Part shown: positions 7,425 to 13,314 of the stretch, piece after piece | How positions within the stretch are numbered: position 1 is the stretch's first letter | How the letters are laid out: each line of letters begins with the position of its first letter | Origin: Burkholderiales bacterium | GTDB taxonomy: Bacteria; Pseudomonadota; Gammaproteobacteria; Burkholderiales; Burkholderiaceae_B | DNA: 14,230 nt | Assembly (NCBI GenBank): GCA_005788065.1 | Contig: SXZD01000004.1 | Location: forward strand, 1-14,230 | Reading direction: 5' to 3' | Made by a program: the position numbers and the translations under genes | The notes under the pieces: generated by a model | What the model was told of the DNA's origin: nothing | Seen by the model: the letters and a program-made list of their open reading frames with translations, nothing else | Database searches by the model: none

Positions 7425-7451
7425 CTTACGGCAATTGCGCGTGAAACTTTA
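7425..7451 (-). promoter_or_regulatory. Sigma-28 (FliA) promoter for flgM-flgN
   Basis: Read on the minus strand, the site has a -35 element TAAAGTTT (7451-7444), an 11-base spacer and a -10 element GCCGTAAG (7432-7425). The sigma-28 consensus is TAAAGTTT-N11-GCCGATAA, so the -35 matches fully and the -10 matches the GCCG core plus most of the rest. It lies about 48 bases upstream of the flgM start, in the 90-base gap after flgA. This lets FliA drive its own anti-sigma factor, as in enteric bacteria. Confidence 0.85.
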
Positions 7452-7467
7452 ATTTCATTGCGTGCCT

Positions 7468-8196
7468 TTACAGCCTCAATTCAACGATCTGTTGCGCCGA
7501 CACCGCGCCGGTCAGCACTTTGCCCTGCGCCGTTTTGACGCGGATCTGTTGCCCTGGCTGGCCTGCCTGCAGGGCAACGGCCTCGGTGCTCAGGCGAAAC
7601 CCTTCGCCGGCGATCACCACCTTGATGCTGTCGCCTGCCCGAATGAGGGGCATGGGTTCGAACATGTCGCGACGCAGGACAGCGCCCTGGGCGATGCCGC
7701 GTCGGGTCTGCTGCCCGGCGACCGCGTCGGGTCTGTCCAGCAGGTCCTGCAGGGGCAGTTGGGTGACGTCACGCTCTTCCAGACGGATCGCATCCGCATC
7801 CACGACTTCATTGAAGCGCAAGGCGCGGGTGGCCACCGGTATGGTGGCCAGCAGGCGTATGTCCACCGGCTGGAAGTGCAGGGTGGTTTCGTCCCCTTTT
7901 TTGCAGCGGGCCAACAGCGAAATGCGACCCCGCAATGAACTGCCGGCCGGTATTTGCCATTGTGCGATGCCGCAGCTTTCAATATTCAATTTTTCGTTTA
8001 ATTCATTTAATGAAATTTTAACTTTGTGCGGATATTTATCGAATTCGGACATTAACATTCTTTGTAATTGTGGCAAATTATTTAGCAATTCAGATTTGCC
8101 GGCGAATTCAAATTCTGCTGCCGCGGCATATTTAACACTGCTTAACAAAATCAGTGAAAAAAGGCCTAAAGTTTTCGTCAAGGCATTCGTAAACAC
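7468..8196 (-). CDS. flgA: Flagellar basal body P-ring formation chaperone FlgA
   Basis: FlgA is a periplasmic chaperone that helps FlgI polymerise into the P-ring. The 242-aa product starts with a signal peptide (about 1-26; hydrophobic LGLFSLILLSSV, then AAAA). It has an N-terminal domain with two Cys residues (75 and 98) that could form a disulfide, and a C-terminal SAF domain plus beta region. The SAF part includes VATRALRFNEVVDADAIRLE (121-140) and RRGIAQGAVLRRDMFEP (165-181); the end shows RAGDSIKVVIAGEGF (186-200). Translation seems to begin at a GTG codon (8196-8194), with GAGG seven bases before it. Codons for roughly residues 1-75 are clearly AT-rich, while the rest matches the GC-rich neighbours, a sharp compositional break inside the gene. 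It is transcribed away from flgB. Confidence 0.93.
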   Translation of the reverse strand: MFTNALTKTLGLFSLILLSSVKYAAAAEFEFAGKSELLNNLPQLQRMLMSEFDKYPHKVKISLNELNEKLNIESCGIAQWQIPAGSSLRGRISLLARCKKGDETTLHFQPVDIRLLATIPVATRALRFNEVVDADAIRLEERDVTQLPLQDLLDRPDAVAGQQTRRGIAQGAVLRRDMFEPMPLIRAGDSIKVVIAGEGFRLSTEAVALQAGQPGQQIRVKTAQGKVLTGAVSAQQIVELRL

Positions 8197-8211
8197 GGTA
8201 CGACCTCGCTC

Positions 8212-8233
8212 AGGGTGTTGATTTCAACACTCT
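8212..8233. repeat. Inverted repeat near flgA start
   Basis: GTGTTG (8215-8220), a four-base ATTT centre and CAACAC (8225-8230) form a perfect six-base inverted repeat. It extends outward by one G-T wobble and two more pairs (8212-8233). It lies 16-37 bases upstream of the flgA start, so it could be an operator or a hairpin in the flgA leader RNA. The function is not known. Confidence 0.55.
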
Positions 8234-8251
8234 ACGCTTCCGCGCGCGCCT

Positions 8252-8268
8252 GCTTTTCCGAGAAAAGC
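8252..8268. repeat. Inverted repeat GCTTTTC-CGA-GAAAAGC
   Basis: Two perfect seven-base arms surround a three-base centre, in the middle of the flgA/flgB divergent region. A T-rich stretch follows on the plus strand (8272-8287), which gives a weak terminator-like look, but no gene ends here on that strand. A binding site for a dimeric regulator is the more likely reading. Confidence 0.55.
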
Positions 8269-8334
8269 GGGTCTTTTGCCTTTTTCATTTCCGTTTCAAT
8301 AATTCCCCGGTAAGCGAATAATTTGTTTCATCGC

Positions 8335-8350
8335 AAACGAATTTTCGTTT
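8335..8350. repeat. Palindrome directly before the flgB start
   Basis: AAACGAA (8335-8341) and TTCGTTT (8344-8350) are perfect inverted arms around TT, ending four bases before the flgB ATG. This is the place where a ribosome binding site would normally be, and none is visible, so a hairpin or bound protein here could influence flgB translation or transcription. The role is an inference. Confidence 0.5.
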
Positions 8351-8354
8351 CACC

Positions 8355-8795
8355 ATGCTCAGCAAAATAACCGACGCACTGAATTTACAATCGCAGGCAC
8401 TCAAATTAAGAGGCCAGCGTCAGGGTGTGCTGACTTCCAATATTACAAATGCCGATACGCCCGGTTATAAAGCGGTCGATTTTGATTTCGCCAAAGCGCT
8501 CGAGTCTGCCACCGCTGCCAACCGCACGGCTGCCGCTCCCGGTGAACAGGGCGCTGCCCTGGCCCGCACCGACGGCCGCCATATCGAAGCCCGCCGTCTG
8601 GGTGCAGACCCGTCGGCCATGTCATTGAAATTTCGCAGCGTGGTCATGCCATCCATCGACGGCAATACGGTCGACCTGGAAACCGAGCGTGCCCAGTTTG
8701 CCGAGAACGTCCTGAAGTATGAGGCCAGCCTGCGGGCGCTCAACGGGCAGTTGAGAACACTGCAGACCGCCATGAGCGGTAACAACGGACAGTAA
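8355..8795 (+). CDS. flgB: Flagellar proximal rod protein FlgB
   Basis: FlgB forms part of the proximal rod inside the periplasm, next to the MS-ring. The 146-aa product begins with the family helix MLSKITDALNLQSQALKLRG and has the rod/hook signature LTSNITNADTPGYKAVDFDF (about 26-45). It ends with a helix typical of FlgB, ERAQFAENVLKYEASLRALN (about 114-133). The middle (about 52-85) is a variable Ala-rich segment, also normal for FlgB. The start fits family alignments, but no Shine-Dalgarno sequence is seen upstream; instead a palindrome occupies that position. This is the first gene of the flgB-to-flgI run. Its first 120 bases are AT-richer than the rest. FlgA faces it across the divergent region. 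Confidence 0.95.
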   Translation: MLSKITDALNLQSQALKLRGQRQGVLTSNITNADTPGYKAVDFDFAKALESATAANRTAAAPGEQGAALARTDGRHIEARRLGADPSAMSLKFRSVVMPSIDGNTVDLETERAQFAENVLKYEASLRALNGQLRTLQTAMSGNNGQ

Positions 8796-8806
8796 GGACA
8801 CACACC

Positions 8807-9229
8807 ATGGCCCTGTTTGACGCTTTCAAGATTGCCGGCAGCGGAATGTCCGCCCAATCGCAGCGCTTGAACGCAGTGGCCAGCAACCTGGCCAATGCCG
8901 AGACGGCTGCGGAGCCCGGCAAAGAGGCTTACAAGGCTCGCAAGGTGGTGTTCGAGACTGTTCTGCAAAAAGAAAGCGCCGGGAAAACCGGAGCGGGTGT
9001 GGGGGAGGTTCGTGTCAGGACAGTAGCCACAGACAACAGCCCGGGACGCTTGGTCTATGACCCCAAGCATCCGATGGCGGGAAAAGATGGCTACGTCCTG
9101 ATGCCGAACGTAAAGGTGGTCGATGAGATGGTGGACATGGTGGCGGCCTCGCGCAGTTACCAAACCAATGCGGAAGTAATGAATACCGCCAAGAACCTGA
9201 TGCTCAAGACCATCAATCTGGGTCAGTAA
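8807..9229 (+). CDS. flgC: Flagellar proximal rod protein FlgC
   Basis: FlgC is a proximal rod subunit exported through the flagellar type III system. The 140-aa product has the expected length. The N-terminal signature is MSAQSQRLNAVASNLANAET (14-33), close to the flagellar rod consensus, and the C-terminal helix shows VDEMVDMVAASRSYQTNAEV (about 105-124) followed by MNTAKNLMLKTINLGQ. These paired terminal helices form the D0 coiled coil in the rod. The ribosome binding site AAGGA (8794-8798) overlaps the flgB stop codon, eight bases before the ATG, so the two genes are closely coupled. flgD starts 26 bases after its stop. Confidence 0.97.
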   Translation: MALFDAFKIAGSGMSAQSQRLNAVASNLANAETAAEPGKEAYKARKVVFETVLQKESAGKTGAGVGEVRVRTVATDNSPGRLVYDPKHPMAGKDGYVLMPNVKVVDEMVDMVAASRSYQTNAEVMNTAKNLMLKTINLGQ

Positions 9230-9255
9230 GAACAGACAGACAAGGGGAGTAAGAC

Positions 9256-9996
9256 ATGACCGTAGCCGCAACATCAACAGCGACAGCCGACTGGGGAGGG
9301 CTCCTCAGCGCGTCCAAGACGTCGGACAAGTTTACCGGCTGGAAATCTGACCCCAAGACCGGCCAGTTGATGAAAGTCACTGCGGCCGAGTCGGAAAATA
9401 CGGCAGACGAACTGCAGAACCGCTTCCTGAAGTTGCTGGTGGCGCAGTTGAAGAATCAGGATCCGAACAATCCGCTGGACAACGCACAGGTGACGTCGCA
9501 GATGGCGCAACTGTCCACCGTGACCGGTATTCAGGGGCTGAACGACACTTTCAAGTCCATGGAGGCCATGATGACGGCCAGCCAGACCATGCAGGCCTCA
9601 TCGCTGGTGGGTAAGCAGGTGATGGTATCGGGCAACACCGTGACGCTGGCAGACGGACAGCCATCGCGCCTGGCTTTCGATCTGGGCGGCAATGCGGACA
9701 TGGTGTATGTCGAGGTCAAGAGCAAGTCGGGCGAGGTGATGGACACCATCGACATGGGTCGACAGTCCACCGGCCTGAAGACCCTGGAATGGGATGGCAA
9801 GGGCAGCAATGGTCAGGCGCTGCCGCAGGGTGATTACACCTACACCGTCAATGCGACGGCGGCAGGTAAGGCCGTGCCGGTCACGTCGTATTCGATCGCA
9901 TCGGTCATGAGCGTTGCGCAGGGTACAACCGGCGCCTCATTGCAGACACAGTCGATGGGCGATGTTCGCTTCACCGACGTGAAACGGGTTTTTTGA
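9256..9996 (+). CDS. flgD: Flagellar hook capping protein FlgD
   Basis: FlgD forms the temporary cap under which hook subunits (FlgE) polymerise. The 246-aa product has the conserved N-terminal export and assembly region, with LQNRFLKLLVAQLKNQDPNN (53-72), PLDNAQVTSQMAQLSTVTGI (73-92) and a helix to about 115. The C-terminal cap part has SLVGKQVMVSGNTVTL (116-131) from the tudor-like barrel. The Ig/FnIII-like domain follows, with LEWDGKGSNGQALPQGDYTY (177-196). The tail returns to the tudor strand with VMSVAQG near 217-223. AAGGGGAG (9242-9249) is a strong ribosome binding site six bases before the ATG. The Ig-like domain here resembles a segment found inside the neighbouring FlgE. A small hairpin follows the stop. 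Confidence 0.96.
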   Translation: MTVAATSTATADWGGLLSASKTSDKFTGWKSDPKTGQLMKVTAAESENTADELQNRFLKLLVAQLKNQDPNNPLDNAQVTSQMAQLSTVTGIQGLNDTFKSMEAMMTASQTMQASSLVGKQVMVSGNTVTLADGQPSRLAFDLGGNADMVYVEVKSKSGEVMDTIDMGRQSTGLKTLEWDGKGSNGQALPQGDYTYTVNATAAGKAVPVTSYSIASVMSVAQGTTGASLQTQSMGDVRFTDVKRVF

Positions 9997-10002
9997 ACGG
10001 AA

Positions 10003-10020
10003 TCCGGTAGTCAAACCGGA
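10003..10020 (+). other. Intercistronic hairpin between flgD and flgE
   Basis: TCCGGT (10003-10008) and ACCGGA (10015-10020) form a perfect six-base-pair stem with a six-base loop, seven bases after the flgD stop. No T run follows, so it is not an intrinsic terminator. It could protect or define an mRNA end ahead of flgE, which has the longest leader (76 bases) in this operon. Confidence 0.5.
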
Positions 10021-10072
10021 ACGCAACAGATAGCGCAGACAAACGTCATACGCTGCTTGGGAGGGTAGAGAC

Positions 10073-11710
10073 ATGGGTTTTGAACAGGGATTAAGCGGAC
10101 TGAATGCAGCCGCCAAGAATCTGGAAATCATCGGCAACAACGTTTCCAACGCCAACACGGTGGGCTTCAAGACATCGTCGGCGCAGTTTTCCGATGTGTT
10201 CGCACGCTCCTTCTCGGACCGTTCGTCCGGATCGATCGGTCGCGGTACCTCGCTGGAGGCTGTGCAGCAGAGTTTTGCACAGGGCTCCATCACGCCGACT
10301 AACAACCCGTTGGATATGGCCATCAACGGCAAGGGTTTCTTCAAGATGAAAACCGTGCAGGGTGAAACGCTCTACACCCGCAACGGGCAGTTCTCGATTG
10401 ATGGTGACGGTTTTATCCAGAACGCCGCCGGCAGCAAGCTGTTGGGCTATGCCTATGACCTGACTACCGGTCAGGTATCCGGTGTCGAGTCGCCGATCCG
10501 CTTTCCGCAGCAGGCCATTGCGCCGAGGGTGACTGATGAGGTGGTGATGCGCTTCAACCTGGACAGCCGCGCCAACGCCATCGCGCCGTCTGTGGGTTTG
10601 AACATCGCTGACCTGACCACGTTCAACAGTACGCTGGCTGCTACGGTGTACGACCAGTTGGGTGTGGACCATTCTCTGGCCGTGTATTTCCAGAAGGTAG
10701 ATCCCACCACGGATGTGGCCGGTGGCGGCAACAACATCAAGTATTCCGGCGATCCGATCAAGGTCAGTTATGAGTTGCCTGAAACGGTCAGCAATGTGAG
10801 TCTGACAATCAAGGACTCCGAAGGCACCACGGTGCGCACCTTGACCGCGCCGGCTGCTGGTTTGGAGAAGGGTTTCCGGTCGGTCCAGTGGGACGGCAAA
10901 GACGACAGCGGTGCTGACGTGCTTGAGGGCAATTACACCTTCACCGTGGCTGCTACCCAGGCCGATGGCGCTGATGCGGATACGGATCCTGATGCCGTGG
11001 TGGCCAAGACATTTTCTGCAGTGACTTTCGCCAACGAAGTGCCCGGTGCAACACAGTTCTACCGGTCCTTCGTCATGATGGACGGCAAGCCTGTTACACC
11101 CGGTGGCGCCACCGCCACCGACCCGCTGACATCCAACAAGATCGTGGGCTTCATGGATGACGGCAAGGCACCCTCGTATGGTCCCGATGTATTCCCGATT
11201 CCCTACACGCCGAAGTTCACACTCGATCTGGAAGACTTCGATCCTGCCGGTGACGGACAGTTGTTTGGTTCGCAGGTATCACTGGACTTTGATGGCAGTA
11301 CGCAATACGGCGCTGCTTTCGGTGTGAACAATGTGAAGCAGAACGGGTATGAATCGGCTGCGCTGTCTTCTTTCAGTGTGTCGGCAGAGGGCATCCTCAA
11401 AGGCCGCTACACCAACGGACAGACGCAGGATCTCGCACAGATTGCACTGGTGACGTTCCGCAACCCGGATGGTCTGCGTCCGGTGGGTGCCAACAACTTT
11501 GTAAAGACATCTGCAACGGGTACTGAATACCTGGCGCGCGATGATGAAACCGCATCCAGTTCGATTGTGTCCGGTTCGCTCGAATCAGCCAACCTGGATC
11601 TGACCAATGAACTGGTGAACATCATCACGGCACAGCGTATTTATCAGGCTAACGCGCAGACCGTGAAGGCGCAGGACTCGATCCTGCAGACGCTGGTGAA
11701 CCTGCGCTAA
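10073..11710 (+). CDS. flgE: Flagellar hook protein FlgE with an extra Ig-like domain
   Basis: FlgE polymerises into the curved hook joining rod to filament. The termini are typical: GLNAAAKNLEIIGNNVSNAN (9-28) and TNELVNIITAQRIYQANAQT (511-530), then QTLVNLR at the end, which build the D0 core. D1 motifs include NPLDMAINGKGFF (78-90) and YTRNGQFSIDGDGF (101-114). At 545 aa it is longer than enterobacterial FlgE (about 400). The extra length is mainly about residues 222-327, which splits the usual strand pair of the outer domain (LAVYFQKVD at 202-210, FYRSFVMMDGKPV at 329-341). The insert contains VSLTIKDSEGTTVRTL (242-257) and VQWDGKDDSGADVLEGNYTF (271-290), a FlgD-type Ig pattern. GGGAGGG (10059-10065) lies seven bases before the ATG. 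The hook assignment is firm; the domain assignment is by eye. Confidence 0.96.
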   Translation: MGFEQGLSGLNAAAKNLEIIGNNVSNANTVGFKTSSAQFSDVFARSFSDRSSGSIGRGTSLEAVQQSFAQGSITPTNNPLDMAINGKGFFKMKTVQGETLYTRNGQFSIDGDGFIQNAAGSKLLGYAYDLTTGQVSGVESPIRFPQQAIAPRVTDEVVMRFNLDSRANAIAPSVGLNIADLTTFNSTLAATVYDQLGVDHSLAVYFQKVDPTTDVAGGGNNIKYSGDPIKVSYELPETVSNVSLTIKDSEGTTVRTLTAPAAGLEKGFRSVQWDGKDDSGADVLEGNYTFTVAATQADGADADTDPDAVVAKTFSAVTFANEVPGATQFYRSFVMMDGKPVTPGGATATDPLTSNKIVGFMDDGKAPSYGPDVFPIPYTPKFTLDLEDFDPAGDGQLFGSQVSLDFDGSTQYGAAFGVNNVKQNGYESAALSSFSVSAEGILKGRYTNGQTQDLAQIALVTFRNPDGLRPVGANNFVKTSATGTEYLARDDETASSSIVSGSLESANLDLTNELVNIITAQRIYQANAQTVKAQDSILQTLVNLR

Positions 11711-11717
11711 GCAGGTT
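11699..11717 (+). other. Hairpin over the flgE stop codon
   Basis: AACCTGC (11699-11705), the loop GCTAA (11706-11710, containing the flgE stop) and GCAGGTT (11711-11717) form a perfect seven-base-pair stem. No T run follows, so termination is unlikely. It could stabilise or process the abundant flgE message, or reduce read-through of ribosomes into flgF, whose ribosome binding site begins ten bases later. Confidence 0.55.
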
Positions 11718-11740
11718 GGTAAAGGCAAGGGAGCGACAGC

Positions 11741-12487
11741 ATGGACCGTCTGGTATATCTGGCAGCGATGGCAGCACGCAATGCAGAATTGCGTCAGGAC
11801 AACGTTGCCAGCAATCTGGCCAATGCCAGCACCAACGGTTTCCGCTCCCAACTGCTGGCATTCCGTTCGGCTGCTGTAGAGGGCCCCGGCATGCCGGTGC
11901 GTGCCTACTCGGTCGAAAGCTCCACCGGCGCCGACTTCACCACCGGTGTGCTGCAGCCCACAGGTCGCGAGACCGATCTGGCCATCGACGGCAAAGGCTG
12001 GTTTGCGGTGCGCGACAAAGGCAACACAGAGGCCTACACGCGCGACGGTCGCCTGCATGTCAGTCAAAACGGGACCATCGTCAACGGACGTGGCGACACC
12101 GTACTCAGTGCAGACGGTGCGCCCTTGTCAGTACCTCCCGATTCACAGATCGAGATTGGTCAGGACGGCACCATCAGTGCCCTGCCGCTGAACGGGTCCC
12201 GCGTGAATCTGGTCGTGGTGGGCAAATTGAAAGTGGTCAATCCGCCCGAAGCGTCGCTGGTGCGCGGTGATGATGCGCTGTTCCGCCGTGCCGATGGTCG
12301 TCCCGCACCGGATGATCCGACCGTTCGTATCGTTGCCGGGCATGTGGAGTCCAGCAACGTCAACCCGGTGGAGTCGATGGTGCAGATGATTTCTGCCCAG
12401 CGCATGTATGACCTGCAACTGAAAATGATCAGCAGTGCCGAAGCCAATGCACGTGCTGCCAACTCGCTGTATTCCACCAGCCAATAA
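11741..12487 (+). CDS. flgF: Flagellar rod protein FlgF
   Basis: FlgF is a rod subunit between the proximal rod and the FlgG distal rod. The 248-aa product starts with MDRLVYLAAMAARNAELRQD, then VASNLANASTNGFRSQLLAF (23-42), the FlgF form of the rod signature. The D1 region has TDLAIDGKGWFAVRD (78-92) and AYTRDGRLHVSQNG. The C-terminal helix shows GHVESSNVNPVESMVQMISA (about 200-219) and QRMYDLQLKMI, which forms the outer part of the D0 coiled coil. AAGGGAG (11727-11733) is placed seven bases before the ATG. The gene lies 30 bases after flgE and 21 bases before flgG, in the standard order. Length and motifs are ordinary. Confidence 0.96.
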   Translation: MDRLVYLAAMAARNAELRQDNVASNLANASTNGFRSQLLAFRSAAVEGPGMPVRAYSVESSTGADFTTGVLQPTGRETDLAIDGKGWFAVRDKGNTEAYTRDGRLHVSQNGTIVNGRGDTVLSADGAPLSVPPDSQIEIGQDGTISALPLNGSRVNLVVVGKLKVVNPPEASLVRGDDALFRRADGRPAPDDPTVRIVAGHVESSNVNPVESMVQMISAQRMYDLQLKMISSAEANARAANSLYSTSQ

Positions 12488-12508
12488 GAATACTGAAAGG
12501 ACACCCTC

Positions 12509-13291
12509 ATGCTTCGCTCACTCTACATCGCAAAGACGGGCCTGGATTCGCAACAGACGCAGGTGGATGTCATTTCCAACAACCTGTCGAACGTGGCCAC
12601 CAACGGCTTCAAGAAGCAGCGGGCTGTGTTCGAAGATCTCATTTATCAGACCTTGCGTCAGCCGGGCGCATCCTCTTCTCAGCAATCGGTGGTGCCATCG
12701 GGCCTGCAACTCGGTACCGGTTCAAAGACGGTGGCCACGGTGCGCAACTTTTCGCAGGGTAACCTGACGCAGACAGGTAACTCGTTGGATGTGGCAATCA
12801 ACGGTGGAGGCTTCTTCCAGATTGCCATGCCAGATGGCACCACGTCGTATACGCGTGACGGCAGCTTCCAGCAGGATGCGCAGGGGCAACTGGTCAACTC
12901 CAATGGTCTGGTGGTGCAGCCGCCCATCACCGTTCCACAGAATGCAGACTCCATCACCATCGCATCAGACGGAACCGTGACAGTGCAGATTCGCGGACAG
13001 GCTGCGGCTCAGCAGTTGGGTCAGTTGCAGCTCGCTACGTTTGTGAATGCAGGCGGTCTGCAGTCACTGGGTGGCAACCTGTTTGCAGAAACAACCGCAT
13101 CCGGTGCGCCGACGCTGGCCACGCCCGGGCAGAACGGCGCAGGTACGTTGACGCAGGGCATGGTGGAAACATCCAACGTCAATGTGGTGGAAGAGTTGGT
13201 GAACCTGATTGCTGCACAGCGTGCATATGAGATCAATTCGAAAGCAGTCACCACATCTGACCAGATGTTGGCAAAACTGTCCCAGCTGTAA
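12509..13291 (+). CDS. flgG: Flagellar distal rod protein FlgG
   Basis: FlgG builds the straight distal rod that passes through the P- and L-rings. The 260-aa length is typical. The N-terminus has MLRSLYIAKTGLDSQQTQVD and VISNNLSNVATNGFKKQRAV (21-40). The FlgG-specific stretch YQTLRQPGASSSQQSVVPSG (46-65) is the segment known to keep the rod straight, in contrast to the hook. D1 motifs are NSLDVAINGGGFFQIAMPDG (about 91-110) and YTRDGSFQQDAQG. The C-terminus has VETSNVNVVEELVNLIAAQR (about 219-238), followed by AYEINSKAVTTSDQML. AAAGGA (12496-12501) sits seven bases before the ATG. An AT-rich palindrome begins at its stop codon, before flgH. Confidence 0.98.
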   Translation: MLRSLYIAKTGLDSQQTQVDVISNNLSNVATNGFKKQRAVFEDLIYQTLRQPGASSSQQSVVPSGLQLGTGSKTVATVRNFSQGNLTQTGNSLDVAINGGGFFQIAMPDGTTSYTRDGSFQQDAQGQLVNSNGLVVQPPITVPQNADSITIASDGTVTVQIRGQAAAQQLGQLQLATFVNAGGLQSLGGNLFAETTASGAPTLATPGQNGAGTLTQGMVETSNVNVVEELVNLIAAQRAYEINSKAVTTSDQMLAKLSQL

Positions 13292-13307
13292 AAAATTTTT
13301 GACTGGG
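13281..13307 (+). other. AT-rich palindrome at the flgG-flgH junction
   Basis: CCCAG (13281-13285) and CTGGG (13303-13307) flank an inner perfect AAAAATTTTT palindrome (13291-13300) that includes the last base of the flgG stop. The A/T run could bend DNA, or the RNA could fold into a two-part hairpin just before the flgH start at 13315. It is not a normal terminator because the T run lies inside the structure. Confidence 0.4.
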
Positions 13308-13314
13308 TGATGAG

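Larger units (their letters stand above)
8197..8354. promoter_or_regulatory. Divergent flgA/flgB control region
   Basis: These 158 bases lie between the two divergent start codons and must hold the promoters for flgA (minus) and the flgB operon (plus). No convincing sigma-54 (GG-N10-GC) or sigma-28 site was found. AATAAT at 8317-8322 is a possible sigma-70 -10 element for flgB, but the matching -35 region is weak. The region carries inverted repeats at 8212-8233, 8252-8268 and 8335-8350, and three GTTTCA hexamers, which are candidate activator sites. Promoter placement is uncertain. Confidence 0.6.

Noticed and set aside
8252..8287. Intrinsic terminator on the plus strand
   Set aside because: The stem is AT-rich, the following T tract is interrupted, and no plus-strand gene ends upstream.
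8295..8321. Sigma-28 promoter for flgB (GCGAATAA as -10)
   Set aside because: The segment 11 bases upstream (TTCAATAA) does not match TAAAGTTT, and the -10 lacks the GCCG core.
8197..8354. Sigma-54 (-24/-12) promoter for flgA or flgB
   Set aside because: No GG-N10-GC pair with the right context was found on the plus strand, and nothing convincing on the minus strand.
11716..12270. 184-codon plus-strand frame overlapping flgF
   Set aside because: Arg/Ser/His-rich shadow of flgF in another frame; flgF is unmistakable and has a good ribosome site.
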